Shown: positions 12,162-24,038, counted from the stretch's first letter. The stretch is 64,000 nt of DNA from Papaver somniferum (GCF_003573695.1 NC_039361.1:94366279-94430278); one strand, 5' to 3'. The notes: generated by a model not told the origin, from the letters alone. A program made the numbers and translations.

Positions 12162-12530
12162 ATGTCAGGCCTTTATGGCATCCCACCACTGGTGGCTACC
12201 CTGAGAATACTGTTCGGGGAACAGTAATGGTTTGTTTACCGGAATAACTCTGACAATTAGATTAAGTATCTAGAATTTTAGATTGAAGATTTTGAGTAAG
12301 AGAATATGTCAGGCCTTTATGGCATCCCACTACTGGTGGCTACCCTGGGAAGACTGTTTCGGGGAACAATAGTGGTTTGTTTACCGGAATAACTCTGACA
12401 ACTAGATTAAGGATCTAGAATTTAAGTTTCAAGATTGTGAATAAGAAAATGGTTTGTTTACCGGAATAACTTTGGCAATTTTAAATTAAGAAGCTAGAAT
12501 TAAAGGTTGAAGGTTATGAATAAGAAAAAG
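12162..12530. repeat. Tandem repeat, unit about 144 bp, 2.5 copies
   Basis: ATGTCAGGCCTTTATGGCAT starts at 12162 and again at 12306. TGGTTTGTTTACCGGAATAA occurs at 12228, 12373 and about 12450, the third copy lacking the first half of the unit. No coding potential is shared between copies. Confidence 0.9.
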
Positions 12531-13394
12531 GTTAATTATTTTTGATTGAGAATGTCATAAGTATTATTTTGAATTTGTATGCATGGTTTTAATTATCGTA
12601 TCGTCTGCATGTGTTTGATTTTCGATGCACTCTATTATTTTTGGAAACTTCCTACTGGGTTGTGGTTTGCTCATCCCTCTTTCTCCCTTTTCCACAAAGA
12701 ATGAAGAAACACTAGCCGTAAAAGAAATTATTATTTATCATGGGGATTTGGGCTTTGCGAAATTTTGGATTAAATCAGAGAGTTGGTTTGTTTTAACACA
12801 CTTTAATTTTCTAATTATTACGTGACAACTTTGTAATTTTAAAAGTAAGATTACATTTCTTTTAGTAAAATCAATTGACCTTGAATTTTCGATTTTATTT
12901 ATTGAAATATTTTAAAACGAAAAATCTATTCCTACACGAGTGGAGGTCCGGAAATTTGGGATTGCTTGCTGGATCGGACCCGACCCAAAAGATCGAATCT
13001 GTGTCCGTTGGAAGTCCGAAAATACGGGATGTCACAATTGTGGATGGTTGCGGATAAGTGTAGAATGGGAACTCCAGATATCGTGGTCTCGATATGTACT
13101 GGTAACGACTACGGACGATAGACACAGGTGTAATTGTAATTGCCAGCTGGGAGGGATGACGCGGCTTATGGTTGTCGGTGTAATTGTCAGTTGGGGATGA
13201 CGCGGCTTGCGGTTGTTGGTGTGATTTCCGGCTGAGAGAGATGGCGCGTCTTGCGCTTGTCGTTGCAGATTAAACTAATAGCGTCTGAGGATGATAGATG
13301 AGAGATAGGCTCGGATGTGGAGAGTAAGGGGAGATCCGTGAGAGAAAAGAAACATACTGTGAGAATTGAGAGGATGGGTCTTGCTGGGCGAGAA
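12531..13394. other. Gene-free stretch; probably internal part of the element whose LTR follows
   Basis: No protein motif is seen in any frame. From about 12940 the DNA becomes GC-richer, with TCCGGAAATTTGGGATTG and GACCCGACCC words. The right part (about 13200-13394) adjoins the primer site of the 13422-13821 LTR and would be its internal region if that LTR is read on the minus strand. Confidence 0.4.
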
Positions 13395-13421
13395 ACTATA
13401 CCTCTCCCACTGTGGTCGCAA
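13395..13421 (-). other. Primer-binding-site-like sequence next to an LTR
   Basis: On the minus strand the LTR end CCCTATCAACA is followed at once by TTGCGACCACAGTGGGAGAG. This resembles the sequence after the left LTR of the Tat element at 27162 (GATTGGCCACCACAGTGGGA). Confidence 0.55.
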
Positions 13422-13821
13422 TGTTGATAGGGTAAAAGTGGGAAGGAGAAGCAAGTCCAAGCCACAGCAAGCCCATCCACTTGGAGATAAATAGAGAGAA
13501 TAGATCAACCAAGAATGTATTTCTAAATATCCTTTCTTTCCTTTTATAATAATCTATCCTCCTCCTCTTATGAAGAAGCACTCATAAGATCAATATATTA
13601 CAAAACTACAATTTCCTTTCTTTTAAGTTATTAGTAAACCCTAAGAGGCTTTCCTTCTTCCTTGGATTAAGGTCCAACTAAACCAACATGCTCTCTTATG
13701 GGCTACAACTATCCTAACCTTGTGGATTAGGTTTAGTCCCAAGGTCTCTCTATCCTAAAAGGAATATTTAATAGATTAAGGGGACTCCTTTTCTTAGGAT
13801 AATTATTTTCATGTACCAACA
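13422..13821 (-). mobile_element. Short (400 bp) LTR, TRIM-like or small gypsy LTR
   Basis: Bounded by TGTTGATA on the left and TACCAACA on the right, giving the TGTTG...CAACA inverted ends of an LTR. A primer-site-like sequence on the left shows it is the 5' LTR of a minus-strand element. The matching 3' LTR is not visible to the left, so the element is truncated. Minus-strand text includes a TTATAAAAGGAAAG stretch that could be its TATA region. Confidence 0.6.
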
Positions 13822-15929
13822 GTTATCCGAACTGTGTTGTGTTAATTAGATGGTGTCTCACTTTGAGTCTTAAATGTCATCCGTTTTACTTTATACTCTT
13901 ATGTAAATGTATGGTATCCCTTTTAAGTGGAAATGAAGAGTCTAATTATTGAGATGATTTGTGGAAATTACGTTATAGATCACATTGGAATATTTTGACA
14001 TGTTCATAGGCTTACATAGTCATAGTTGATATTTTGATCACCTAGTTTAAGCTACCAAATTCTCTTAGCGAATAATGGTTGTGATAACAAATGCCTGCAA
14101 CTAGTATACTTTCCTGGCCTCCAGGGGAAGCCAACAATATCCTCTTTATGTTTAAGACGACACGGTTCAGAGGTTATCAACGGGATGAACTCACTGTAAC
14201 TAATATAAAAATTGAAGTTAACGGCTCCCATGAAATAGATAAGAGCAAAGGGGTAATCAATAAGGTATGACTCTCATATCAATAAGATATGGATCTCATT
14301 TTAAGTTTCTTTTATTTTATTACAATACATTGGATAATTTACATGCATGCTCTTTTTTTTTTGTTTCTGAAAATTGTATGAAAGGAAGTGTTCATTTTTA
14401 AATGGATTTCTTTAAGGATCGTTTCCTGATCTCCGACATTTTAAATAGTAACTGGTGAAGTTGGTTCCGAATATTATCCCATATAATATAACTGCTATGC
14501 ATTAAATTAATGAAGTTATCAATCGAAATCTTCTTCGGTGCGGGTGCCTATACGGGGGCTGATTCCCATCATCCTCGATGTGTAGCGCAGGTTATATCAA
14601 ATGATTTCGAATTAAGGTGTTTTTTATGAAAGGCGAGTCATGGTACAATAAATGTTCAATCATATTAAATGCATTAATATATACCATAATGGTAGATGTA
14701 AAGGTAACCATAGTATTTATGATAAACACAATTTTCGGGGAAAAAACAGAATGCAATCTCTAGAAAAAAATATTTTGTTGAAAAAAGAGTAGACTGCGTA
14801 GAAGAAGTATTTTTGCTGATCAATGGTCTTTAGATTATACTCGAAGAAAGCATATCTCTTAAACAAAAACAAATGGGTAAATTGAAATACAACTCCTGAC
14901 AGAGAACAACTCCAGATACCTACTACGAATGACCTGGTAAAAAAATAAAGTACGACGCAACAGAAAACGATGATGACATGCCAACGTTGATCGAACTGGA
15001 TGAACATGATGATGATATGTGAGATATTATGAAGAAGGATTTTGGCATGCCACCATTGGTTGAGATAGATGAAGAAGACAAAGAAATGTTTACTTATTGA
15101 TAGAGATTAGAGATAGCATGAGTATTTATTTTTAGACACACCGCTTTTGAAACATATTATTATTCTCCGACAATATATTATTTAATTTTTTAAAAGGTGA
15201 CAATTTTAAACTAAACGGATGTGAATCTTATAATTAACGGTGTTATCATTGCGTTCTTTTTTTCGGACCAACGTCCATATTGGATAATATCTATTAAGTG
15301 GTATCATGGAACTACGCTTAAGTAGTACCTCAAACACCACCAACAAGCATGTAATACTGACAAGGTGCTATGCAAAACTGGACTCAACATAGTATTGTTA
15401 TATTGATCGACTTCTAAACCTCGATATTAATAAAGTTATCTCGGCAATAACTCTAGATGCATGTGCACTTCTAGCCTTTCACATTTCGTTTTGTTTGTTT
15501 TGAAAATTGTATTTCACGAAATTGCATGTGATATATATATCTTACCAAACTTTTATAGATACAGTCGTTGGATAAGATAATTTGTTAACAAAAAAAAATG
15601 TTTGGACAAAAAAAACGTGTAATTATGTTTAGTTGCTAATATTCATAGGCATATAGAATTTAATATATTTAAATCCGAAATCTATGAAATCAGAATTTAA
15701 TAAATTTAAATCCCAAAATCTATGAAATCAACTTCTTTTATTTTGATATCTTCCAATAAAACTAATACATGGTTTTGGGTTTATAATACCAAATTTAAAT
15801 CATCAAATTCTTTGGATACCTAAAATGTATGAGACTTATCTATCCCTTTAAAAGATCAAACCAATCGAAGACTGTTCAAAAATGTATTAACGCATGTAAC
15901 AACGGGCGCGGGGGGAAGACCCGCCACAC
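13822..15929. other. Gene-free AT-rich stretch, possibly Helitron body
   Basis: No recognisable protein domain. A segment near 14530-14600 (CGGTGCGGGTGCC...GTGTAGCGCAGGTTATAT) loosely resembles the Helitron terminus at 15940-15979 and could be an older end of the same family. Near 14960-15100 two short stretches could encode DDMPTLIELDE and GMPPLVEIDEEDKE, but both are broken by stops. Confidence 0.35.
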
Positions 15930-15979
15930 TAAATTAGCTGATCTCACCGCCCCGGTGCGTAGCACGGGTTACATACTAG
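15930..15979 (+). mobile_element. Helitron-type 3' terminus
   Basis: The end reads GCCCCGGTGCGTAGCACGGGTTACATACTAG, then T at 15980. It has the two marks of a plant Helitron 3' end: a GC-rich hairpin (CCCGGTGC/GCACGGG around GTA) about 10 bases from a CTAG terminus, and insertion before a T. Copia LTR sequence resumes immediately after it, consistent with insertion into that LTR. The 5' TC end was not located, so the extent to the left is unknown. Confidence 0.65.
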
Positions 15980-16374
15980 TTTGAGACAAAAGTCGTATAA
16001 CTATATAGTATTTGATTTATACACATTTGATATTTCGAGCTGAGTTTAACTCTCTTACATATTTCTCGAAATATGTGTTGGTAAGCTTTCGCTTTAACCA
16101 AGTGCATCTTATATTCTTGACGAAAGTCAAAAGATGATCATATGAAAATCGCCTGGTAACATATTATATGATTTGTGTGAGACAGTCAATTGACGTTGAC
16201 TCAAAATGTTTCGTATTGATCATTCGATCACTTGAAAATTGCTTTGAAGCTAATAGTTTGTGTGAAACTGCTATTGTCGTCTTCTAAGAATGTTTCGATG
16301 ATTGAAATGGAGTTTAGAACACTTAACCTTAATTGAATTATAGACACAGTATGCGTACTTTCATATACGTTGAT

Positions 16375-16605
16375 CCAAGACCAATGTAGTCAGCATACCC
16401 GTATGCGTACTGGCAAGGTCAGGTGAAGTCTGGGAGACTTGCTATACGTACACGTACGCGTACTGGTGAACTTAGTTGAAGTCCGGGAACTTTGGTATGC
16501 GTACCCGTACGTGTACTGATTTCAACTGATGTTTGGATGTGTGACAGTATGCGTACCCGTTTGGGTACTGTCCAACACAGTCCAAGTCCGGTTACTTAAG
16601 TATGC
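16375..16605 (+). repeat. U3 tandem repeats with GTACGCGTAC-type palindromes
   Basis: Repeated blocks of about 60-70 bp built on GTATGCGTACCCGTA(T/C)GCGTACTG followed by ...GAAGTC(T/C)GGGA. The palindromic half-sites GTACGCGTAC, GTATGCGTAC and TACGTACACGTACGCGTAC are dense. They sit upstream of the TATA-like box at 17097, where LTR enhancers are expected. Confidence 0.75.
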
Positions 16606-17096
16606 GTACTTTTTTACATACTTGAGTGAGTTATGTTCTAAAATCAGTTATGTCATGAACCAATACATTAATGTAATAAGGAATGCAATCTTTTGCAAAC
16701 CGTGGCTATAATGTTCATGAATCAGTTCGAGTGAATCAAACCGATTTTGTTTCAATCGTGTCTTGTAAACTTCTATGAGAATATAAACAATTGAACAAAT
16801 CTAGAACTAGTTTCATTTGAGTCATTTTAACTAGTGGTGGTTAAGATGAGTAAGGTTGATATGAAAGTGTTCATATGGATAACTACGGTTAACTATTGTT
16901 GAGCCAACAAGGTGTACACGTTTAGGTATGGTTACTAATATTTAAATGAAGGTACATTTCATTTGCGTGTAATAAAATAAGTTCGATATAACGATTGAAA
17001 GATATTAGCTTAAGTCTAATCAGGTTTTCATCTAACTATGAGTATTGAATGCTTTGTTACCAAGGTAACATTGATTGCAAACCCTGATTTGAAAAC

Positions 17097-17106
17097 TATA
17101 TAAGGG
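17097..17106 (+). promoter_or_regulatory. TATA-like box of the copia LTR
   Basis: CTATATAAGGG, about 1.1 kb before the LTR end and downstream of the U3 repeats, a plausible Pol II core promoter. Confidence 0.4.
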
Positions 17107-18231
17107 ATAACTTTAGCAACTGGGAAACCTAATCCCCACACCTACTATATGATACTCGTTGCGACTAGAGTTGATTCTCCTTTCACCTTAGGTTTTTTTT
17201 TCCAAAATCATGTAGGTTAACGACTTGAAGACTTCATTGGGATTGTGAAGCCAGACCCAACTATTTTCTCCGTAGTTGTGTGTTCTGATCTTGTCGGTTT
17301 CTATCGTATTGAGTACTATCTTCTCTAAGATTTTCTCGAGATTTAATCTCCAATAGTCAAGATAAAAATTAATCCCAAACATCTTCGTCTCATCGCTTGT
17401 GATTCCACAATATCTTGTTTCGGTTCTATACGATTAAGATTATTGTGAGGTGATTGATAATACTAGGTTGTTCTTCGAGAATATAAGTCCGGTTTATCAA
17501 TTGGTTCATGTGCATATTGATTTATCAAAAGACGGAACAAAACTCAAGGGTATTTCAGTGGGAGGCAGATTTATCTATATCAATAGACTTTTCTGTGTGA
17601 AACAGATTTGTTTATCAAGTCTTCGACTTCGGGTCGTAGCAACTCTTAGTGTTGGGTGAGATCAGCTAAGGGAATCAAGTGCGTAGAATCCTGCTGGGGT
17701 TCAGAGACGTAACCTTAATCAGTATGAGATTGATTAGGTCTCAACTACGTTCTAGTCTGAAGTTCATCGGTAGTAGGATAGTGTCTGTAGCGGCTTAACA
17801 CGATGTGGTGTTCAAAGCTAAACTAGGTCCCTGGTTTTTTCTGCATTTGCGGTTTCCTCGTTAACAAAATTTCAGGTGTCTGTGTTATTTTTTTTCCGCA
17901 TTATATTTTTATATAATTGAAATATCACAGGTTGTGCGTTAAGATCAATCAGTTCTTCAATACAGCCTTTGGGTTGTAGATTGAATTGATTAACACTTGG
18001 ATATTGGTTTGTGATACCGTACAAGTTATTTCTCTTCTTCAATCGGGATCGCAAATTCCTATTTATTTGATTGTGGATTGAATTGAGAAATTGAGATATA
18101 AACTCTCTCATATACTTTTCTAAAGATTAAGTCTGACTGTCTAGTTGATTCTCTTGAAAGTATATTGGAGTTTGTCCATACAGATTGCTAAGCGAAATAT
18201 TGGGCGTGGTTGTTAGACCCCCGCTTTTTCA

Positions 18232-18249
18232 ATTGGTATCAGGGAAGGC
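18232..18249 (+). other. tRNA-Met primer-binding site (mutated)
   Basis: ATTGGTATCAGGGAAGGC directly after the LTR end. It matches the copia consensus TGGTATCAGAGC except for one base. The intact version is at 48228-48239 on the minus strand. Confidence 0.8.
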
Positions 18250-18321
18250 AAACACGTTTAAGACCTCATAAGTCTGTGTTTGTTGCAATCTGATTTATGT
18301 GGACCTAAGAAGTATCTTACA

Positions 18322-19162
18322 AAAACACACTTTGAGATGCCTTCTAAAGTTTTTGATTATGCCAAAAGTCTTGGGTTTACCTCAAATAATAACTCCTTAG
18401 CAAATTCTCCTGAATCCCAGGGTAAAAACATGACAATTGATACCTTGTCAGAATCTGAAATGGAACTCACCATATCGTTAAATAAATATGTTGAAATCAT
18501 TGATTTTCAAGTTTCTAAAATCAAGACACTTAAAGAAAATAATGATCACCTCATTGATGAATTTGAGAAGTCTTTTGAAAGAGAACGTGAACGTTATTGC
18601 TTTATTGAATCTATCTCTAACAATATCGAAAATTTGGTTCAAGAAACTACTCGACAACGTGAAAAGATTAGTATGATTGAAGATACTGTTAAAGAAGACT
18701 CAATTAGAGAAGAACGTTTAATCAAGGCTCATTCAACAGAGATAAACAACCACCGTGTTAATAAGGAGAAACTTGTTGCATCTCTTCGATGTGCCCAAGA
18801 ACAGAGTGACACCTTAAAAAGGGAAAACTCTATTTTGATGAGCAAGTCATCCTCATTACCTTTTTCAAATGCTCATAAGGTATTACCAAGCGTGAAGAAA
18901 ATTTCCTTCAAGGAGTTACCCGCTTTGAATCACTTGTAAAATTCGCGTGTGTAGGAAAAGGTTATGGGTCAAGGGAATTATGTTTCTGATCCACGAATAC
19001 TGTTCTTTTTGTGGGAAAAGGAATCACCATGTCCTACGGTATTTTGCTAGAAAGAAACAGATTTCTGAGCTCAAATCTACTTCTTTTTACTATCGACAGA
19101 GTAAATTGTCTGACGACATATACAATGGATTTCATTCCTGTAGAAAACCAGAACTATCATAA
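18322..19162 (+). pseudogene. Copia gag C-terminal region with coiled coil and decayed zinc knuckle
   Basis: An open frame to 18939 encodes a Lys/Glu/Leu-rich region with heptad-like spacing (KIKTLKENNDHLIDEFEKSF), predicted to form a coiled coil. In another frame, 18947-19162 includes CSFCGKRNHHVLRYF, a CCHC knuckle whose last Cys is replaced by Tyr. Copia gag proteins of this type bind RNA through the knuckle and assemble into particles in the cytoplasm. The N-terminal gag domain and all of pol are missing; the sequence jumps to LTR at 19255. The first Met chosen is that of MPSKVFDYAK at 18337, because the 40-60 bases before it look like leader. It is non-functional. Confidence 0.7.
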
Positions 19163-19254
19163 AAAGGATTTCAATGGTCATTGATCTCGAAATCTTTTCT
19201 GGAATCGTATTCCTTTTCATGGTGCAAATTCTTACACCACAAATACATACATTC

Positions 19255-19765
19255 CAGTGTGAGATTGATTAGGGCTAAACTACATTCCAGTCCGAAGTTC
19301 ATGGTAGTAGGCTAGTGTCTGTAGCGGATTAATACAGTGTGGTGTTCAAAGATGGACTAGGTCCTGGGGTTTTTCTGCATTTGCGGTTTCCTCGTTAACA
19401 AAATTTCTGGTGTCTGTGTTATTTCTTTTCTGCATTATATTTTTATATAATTGAAATATCACAGGTTGTGCGTTAAGATCAATCAGTTCTTGAATCCGGC
19501 CTTTGGGTTGTTGATAGAATTGATTGACACTTGGATATTGGCTTGTGATACTGTCCAAGTTATTTCTCTTATTCAACTGGGCACGCAAATTCCTATCTGT
19601 TTGATTGCGGATTGAATTGAGAAATATAGATATAAACTCTTTGATATACTTTTCTAAATATTGAGTCTGATTGTCTAGTTGATTCTCTTGAAAGTATATT
19701 GGAGTTTGTCCATACAGATTGCTAAGCGAAATATTGGGTGTGGTTGTTAGACCCCCTCTTATTCA
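19255..19765 (+). mobile_element. Copia LTR fragment (3' end of an LTR)
   Basis: Starts inside the LTR at TGAGATTGATTAGG and runs to the LTR terminus ...CTCTTATTCA. It matches 17720-18231 in the same orientation with few differences. The sequence changes to inverted LTR immediately after the terminal CA. Confidence 0.85.
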
Positions 19766-21476
19766 CTTGTTTTGTTCCGTCTTATGATAAATCAAGGTGA
19801 ACAAGAACCAATTAATAATCCGGTTTTATATCCTCGAAGAACAACCTAGAAATATCAATCACCTCACGGTAACTTAACTAGATGGTAGTAGACCAAGTTA
19901 TTGCGGAATCACAAAAGTCTGAGACGAAGAACTTATGTGATTACTTTTTATATCTTACCTATCGGAGATAAATCTCAAGCAAATATTAGAGAACATAATA
20001 CTCAATACGATATAACAAGTAAGATCAAAATACGCAACTATAGAGAAAGTAGTTTGGTATGGCTTCACGAATCCCAATGAAGTGTTCAAGTCATTAACCT
20101 ATAACGGTTTTGGAAAAACCTAGGTTAAAAGAGAATCGACTCTAGTCGCAACTAGTATCACACAAAAGTGTGGGGATTAGGTTTTCCAGTTGCTATAGTT
20201 CTCTCTTCTATAGTCATCAACTCAGGGTTTGATATCTTAGAAACAAAGCAATCAATATTCACAATTAGATGAAAACCTGATTTAAGATTCAAGCTAAGTT
20301 TGCTTAAAATCAAAGCAATATCTCTCCACCGTTATATGGTCTTAGCTTGTTACACACAAATGAAATATACCTTCATTTAGATATGGGTAAACGTACCCAA
20401 ACGTGTATATTGAGTCTGCTCAATAACAGTTAACCGAAGTTAGCCATATGAACACTTTTGTATTAACCACATTCATCTCATACTTATAAATAAAATATGA
20501 TGATCAATCAAACATGAAAGATAAACAAATGAATCTAAATGTGTTATTCATAGAGTTGTTAAATTTTTTATATCTCATAGAGGTATACAAGACACAATTG
20601 AAACAAAATTGGGTTTGATTCATGATTGTACAAAGTACTTATATAAGAATCAATTCATGAATATTAACCCCCTGTTTGCAAAGAATTGCATTCCTTAATT
20701 TATTAATGTATTTGTTCATGAGTATGAAAACATACTTCAGCGATTTTAGAACTTTAACCACTAAGTTTGCAAACGGGTACGCAAACTTTAGTTCTGGACT
20801 TTGGTCTTGTCCAGCAGTTTACAAACGGGTACGCAAATTGCAGTCCCAGACCTAACTTAGGTAGAACCGTTCGCATACTGGTATGAAAACTTGGTTCCCG
20901 GACTTTAGATGTTAAAACCTTTCGCATACTAGTATGCAAACAAGGTTTCCGCATCTGAATCATACCATAACAGTTTGCATACTGGTATGCATACTGTTTT
21001 TTATCCAGACAAAGGTTAATATGTTCTAAACTCCCATTTAAATCATTGAAACATCCTTAGAAGAAGACAATGGCTGTCTCACACACACCATTAGCTTATA
21101 AGTAATTTTCAAGTGATCGAATGATCAATACAAAATTTTCCGAGTCGACATCAAATGATTGTCTCACAAAAATCATGTAAGATGTTTCCAGGCTATTTTC
21201 ACATGATCATCTTTTGACTTATTATTTACCTTCCAACAAATAAAATATTTCCAACTAAACTCGTCAAGAATATGATGAACGCAGCTAAACCAAAAAGCTT
21301 CCAACAAATATGTCGAGAAATAAATAACCGAGTTAAACTCACCTCGACATATCAAATGTGTATAGTATAAAAGTCTATATAGCTATAAGACTTTGTCTTA
21401 TTAGAATATAGAATAGAATAGACTTCCGAGTGATAGATAAGTTTTTGTCTTCACATATTCAAAAATTTACCCAACA
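19766..21476 (-). mobile_element. Inverted copia LTR fragment
   Basis: The reverse complement matches about 15990-17540. Shared blocks include the gene-free text around TTCTCGA(A/C)ATAT(G/T)TGTTGG and TTTCAATTGTGTCTTGTA. Read on the minus strand it begins TGTTGGGTAAATTTTTG at 21476, with a purine-rich stretch (GAATTGGGGCGCAC) just before it, so it looks like a 3' LTR. Its own 3' end is missing, cut at 19766. Confidence 0.8.
20757..20998 (-). repeat. U3 repeats in the inverted LTR, a variant cassette
   Basis: Occupies the same LTR position as 16375-16605 but is built on GCAAACGGGTACGCAAA and CATACTGGTATG(A/C)AAAC. The palindrome CATACTAGTATG recurs. The unit length is similar but the core differs from the plus-strand copy. 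Confidence 0.65.
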
Positions 21477-21555
21477 TAATATGTGCGCCCCAATTCTTTT
21501 GTTTTCCTCACCGCATTTACTAGGGATTCTTGGTGAGGATGCACTTCCAACACAA

Positions 21556-23192
21556 TCAAGTTGTGTTGAGGTGAACAAAATCTTGCTCACCACAGGTAAT
21601 TGAAACAAAATCATGCATAGACTCTAGGAATTTAACAACTTCCTTGAAACTTTTAATAACTGTGCCATACCTCATTAAGATGTTTTCCCTTGTCGTACTC
21701 TTGTGTGGGAGATCTTTCTTAATGGCACTCATTTCTTTATTGATCTTCTTTGGTACCCATTTCTGAGTAGCTTTTGGAGCAACGTATTTCTTTTTCTCCC
21801 CAATATTGTTACGAAACTTCTTTGAGGGAATAATGAAAGAACTTATATTATGTGACTCAGTTTTTCTCCAGTTTGGAACATCAGGTCTTGTCATCTTAAC
21901 AGAATCAGATCTGGTTTTATTTTGTTTAAGAAATCTGCAATTCCTTTGTAGTGACCTCGTTTTCCACAATAAAGGAAATATTTAGTAGAATAGAAAAAGT
22001 CATGATTAGTGTTACCTTAATGTGTATGTGCTTGCTTTAGAGTTTGACAGAATTTCCTCTTTTCGTCATCAGCAGTTGGTAGAAATACTTCACTTTTGTC
22101 ATCCGTGGAAGATTTTGGTTGAGAAGAATCTTTAGCTTTGACAAATTTGACCTATTTACAAATACTAGGAACGTCTATTCCTTCATAGCCCAATCCTTGT
22201 GTATCACGATGAATTCTACATGCTCGCAATATCGAGGTTAATTTATCTGAGCTGCTATTTCTAGAAAAACTCTCTTTTAAGCTCGAGTTTTCTTCTTCCA
22301 ACCTTTTCAAGCGCAATAACTAGATCATTCTTGGATGATTCACATTGAACTTTGAAATCTTCTTGTTCTGAATCAAATAACAAGTTCATATCAATGTTCT
22401 CCAAGTTATATAGCTTTGCTTGAAGAATAATTTCCTGATCATGACCTCCGACAATTTCTTCTTTAAGCTTTCGTATTTCGTTGAGATAATCTCTTGCACC
22501 AATAGAATCAAGTTGGTCTTGCAAGTCTTTATTCCGACTAAGAAGTCTGTCATATTTAAATTTCTCACTGAATATGGTGTTTTCATCTTCCGAAATTTCT
22601 TGATGACATTCCTTAAGAAGTTTATTAACAACTGGATCTATATGGAACACCTCTTCGTCAGAATCAGAATCAGTATCCTGAAGACTTTTTCCAGTAGCTA
22701 ATGCAGCCTCGCCTGCGTACTTTTGATAATCATAATATTTCAGGTCCATCATCAAGAGTAGGCATAGTGGTTGTATATGACGATTGTCTTCAGCTCCAGC
22801 TAGGGCATGTCGAAGAAAAGTGCCTGAAACCACGACAATTAAAGTAGTACATCATCATTAGGAGATGTTGCACCTATAGAAAAACTTTTTTTCCTGTTTC
22901 TCAAGATTTTTCTAAATTATCGTGGAGAATCATCCTTAGCATCTAGTGAACCAGATTTATCCTTAGAGGATTCATAATTGTCTGCAGCTTTAAGAGAAAT
23001 CACCTATTTACCAGACCAGTGTTCATTATCAAAGATCTTTAACTTTCCAACAAGAGTATTTCTGGAGAGTGTAGAAATATCGTGTGCTTCTTCAATAACA
23101 TGTTTCTTAGACTCGTATCTTGATGGTAGAGACCTGAAAATTTTGCACACAATAACTTTCTCCGGAATAGTTCTTCCTAATGAATATGAGGA
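21556..23192 (-). pseudogene. Copia gag, C-terminal two thirds (continues from 47725)
   Basis: Minus strand. The frame from 23192 to 23004 reads SSYSLGRTIPEKVI...FRSLPSRYESKKHVIEEA, the end of the copia gag core (UBN2/Retrotran_gag_2 type). It continues in frame with the gag start at 48176-47725 if the 24.5-kb gypsy insertion and one GTTAA copy are removed. After several stops, a degenerate zinc knuckle (NCRGFRHFSSTC) lies near 22800-22850. An acidic and coiled-coil region follows (22833-22261; TDSDSDEEVFHIDP), then a basic tail (21969-21556). No protease, integrase or RT follows before the LTR at 21476, so pol has been lost. The knuckle and tail would bind RNA; the product is not functional. 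Confidence 0.8.
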
Positions 23193-23197
23193 GTTAA
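23193..23197. repeat. Target-site duplication, left (Athila-like element)
   Basis: GTTAA, repeated at 47720-47724. Confidence 0.9.
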
Positions 23198-24038
23198 TGA
23201 TGCGTGTCGTAACCACAAAAAATTATTTATTATTTTACTACCTAATTAACAAGTAATATAGTGTATTCAAGTTCATTCCCACGAGGAGCAATAGGTTTTA
23301 GTTGTCTTATAATGTCACAAAAAGAGGGGTTTTGGTTTTAGATTTTATGAATCAAAAGAAATTAAACAAAGCAATTAAAAGATAAAGGAAATCAGTAAGA
23401 GAAATACGATCAAGGAATCGTTATTCGTTGCAAAAGAAAGATTCAAGTTATGTTCTTATCCACTTTTTATTTGCCACAAATTATCACCAACCGTAGGCTA
23501 AAAGGTTTGCTTATCTAACCCCAAAATTCCTTGTTTCACTGAGTAACAGGTCCGCGTAGTTATCAGATTCTATTCTAAAGAACCACCTTGAGGTTCGCTT
23601 ACAATATGTAATTCAATTAACGCATTAAGATTTATGGATTTAGGTTTTATACTAGTAGTTAAACTCGGTTCGCTCGGTCCACTTTCTAGCATTGTTTTTA
23701 CACACAATTGCTCCACGAAATTCCTCCTCAAGGTCTTGTGTTTTCTACTTGTGTAGTGAATTAATCAACAATTACGTATATCCTAATCACCACTAACTTT
23801 AGATCAATCAACAAATCAATTTAGTTGGCCAACTAAAAAATCTATCAATCAAGCATAAACATTAATATTAGTAAAAACAAACGAAAATCATGTGAAAACT
23901 ACTGAGTAGATTTAAAAAAAAAACTCAAAACATGTCAAGAACTAGGAATTCATCCTCAATCAATAAGTAAATTAGCCATGCATAATTTGGAGTTCACAAA
24001 GAATAAAGAAAAGAAATAGAGCAAAAACCAAAGTGTTG
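23198..24038 (-). mobile_element. Athila-like 3' LTR, first piece
   Basis: Begins TGATGCGTGTCGTAACCAC and runs to the Tat insertion. It matches 41957-42125 plus 45774-46410 of the other LTR, apart from a start of about 40 bases missing there. The rest of this LTR resumes at 37958. Confidence 0.88.

Larger units (their letters stand above)
15980..18231 (+). mobile_element. Copia LTR (5' LTR, its start cut by the Helitron)
   Basis: Long copia-type LTR on the plus strand. It ends ...CCGCTTTTTCA, followed directly by a tRNA-Met primer site at 18232. Most of it (to about 17540) is matched in inverted orientation at 19766-21476, and its last 500 bases (from about 17720) are repeated directly at 19255-19765. 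A word-for-word region near 17830-17880 (CATTTGCGGTTTCCTCGTTAAC) recurs at 19378, at 58483 and, inverted, at 48600, showing that four LTR copies in the window share the same R-U5 segment although their U3 parts differ. Confidence 0.85.

Noticed and set aside
13422..13821. Complete TRIM element
   Set aside because: No second LTR found to the left.
14960..15110. Acidic peptides DDMPTLIELDE and MPPLVEIDEEDKE, thought of as a captured host gene end
   Set aside because: Too short, with stops between them; no family could be named with confidence.
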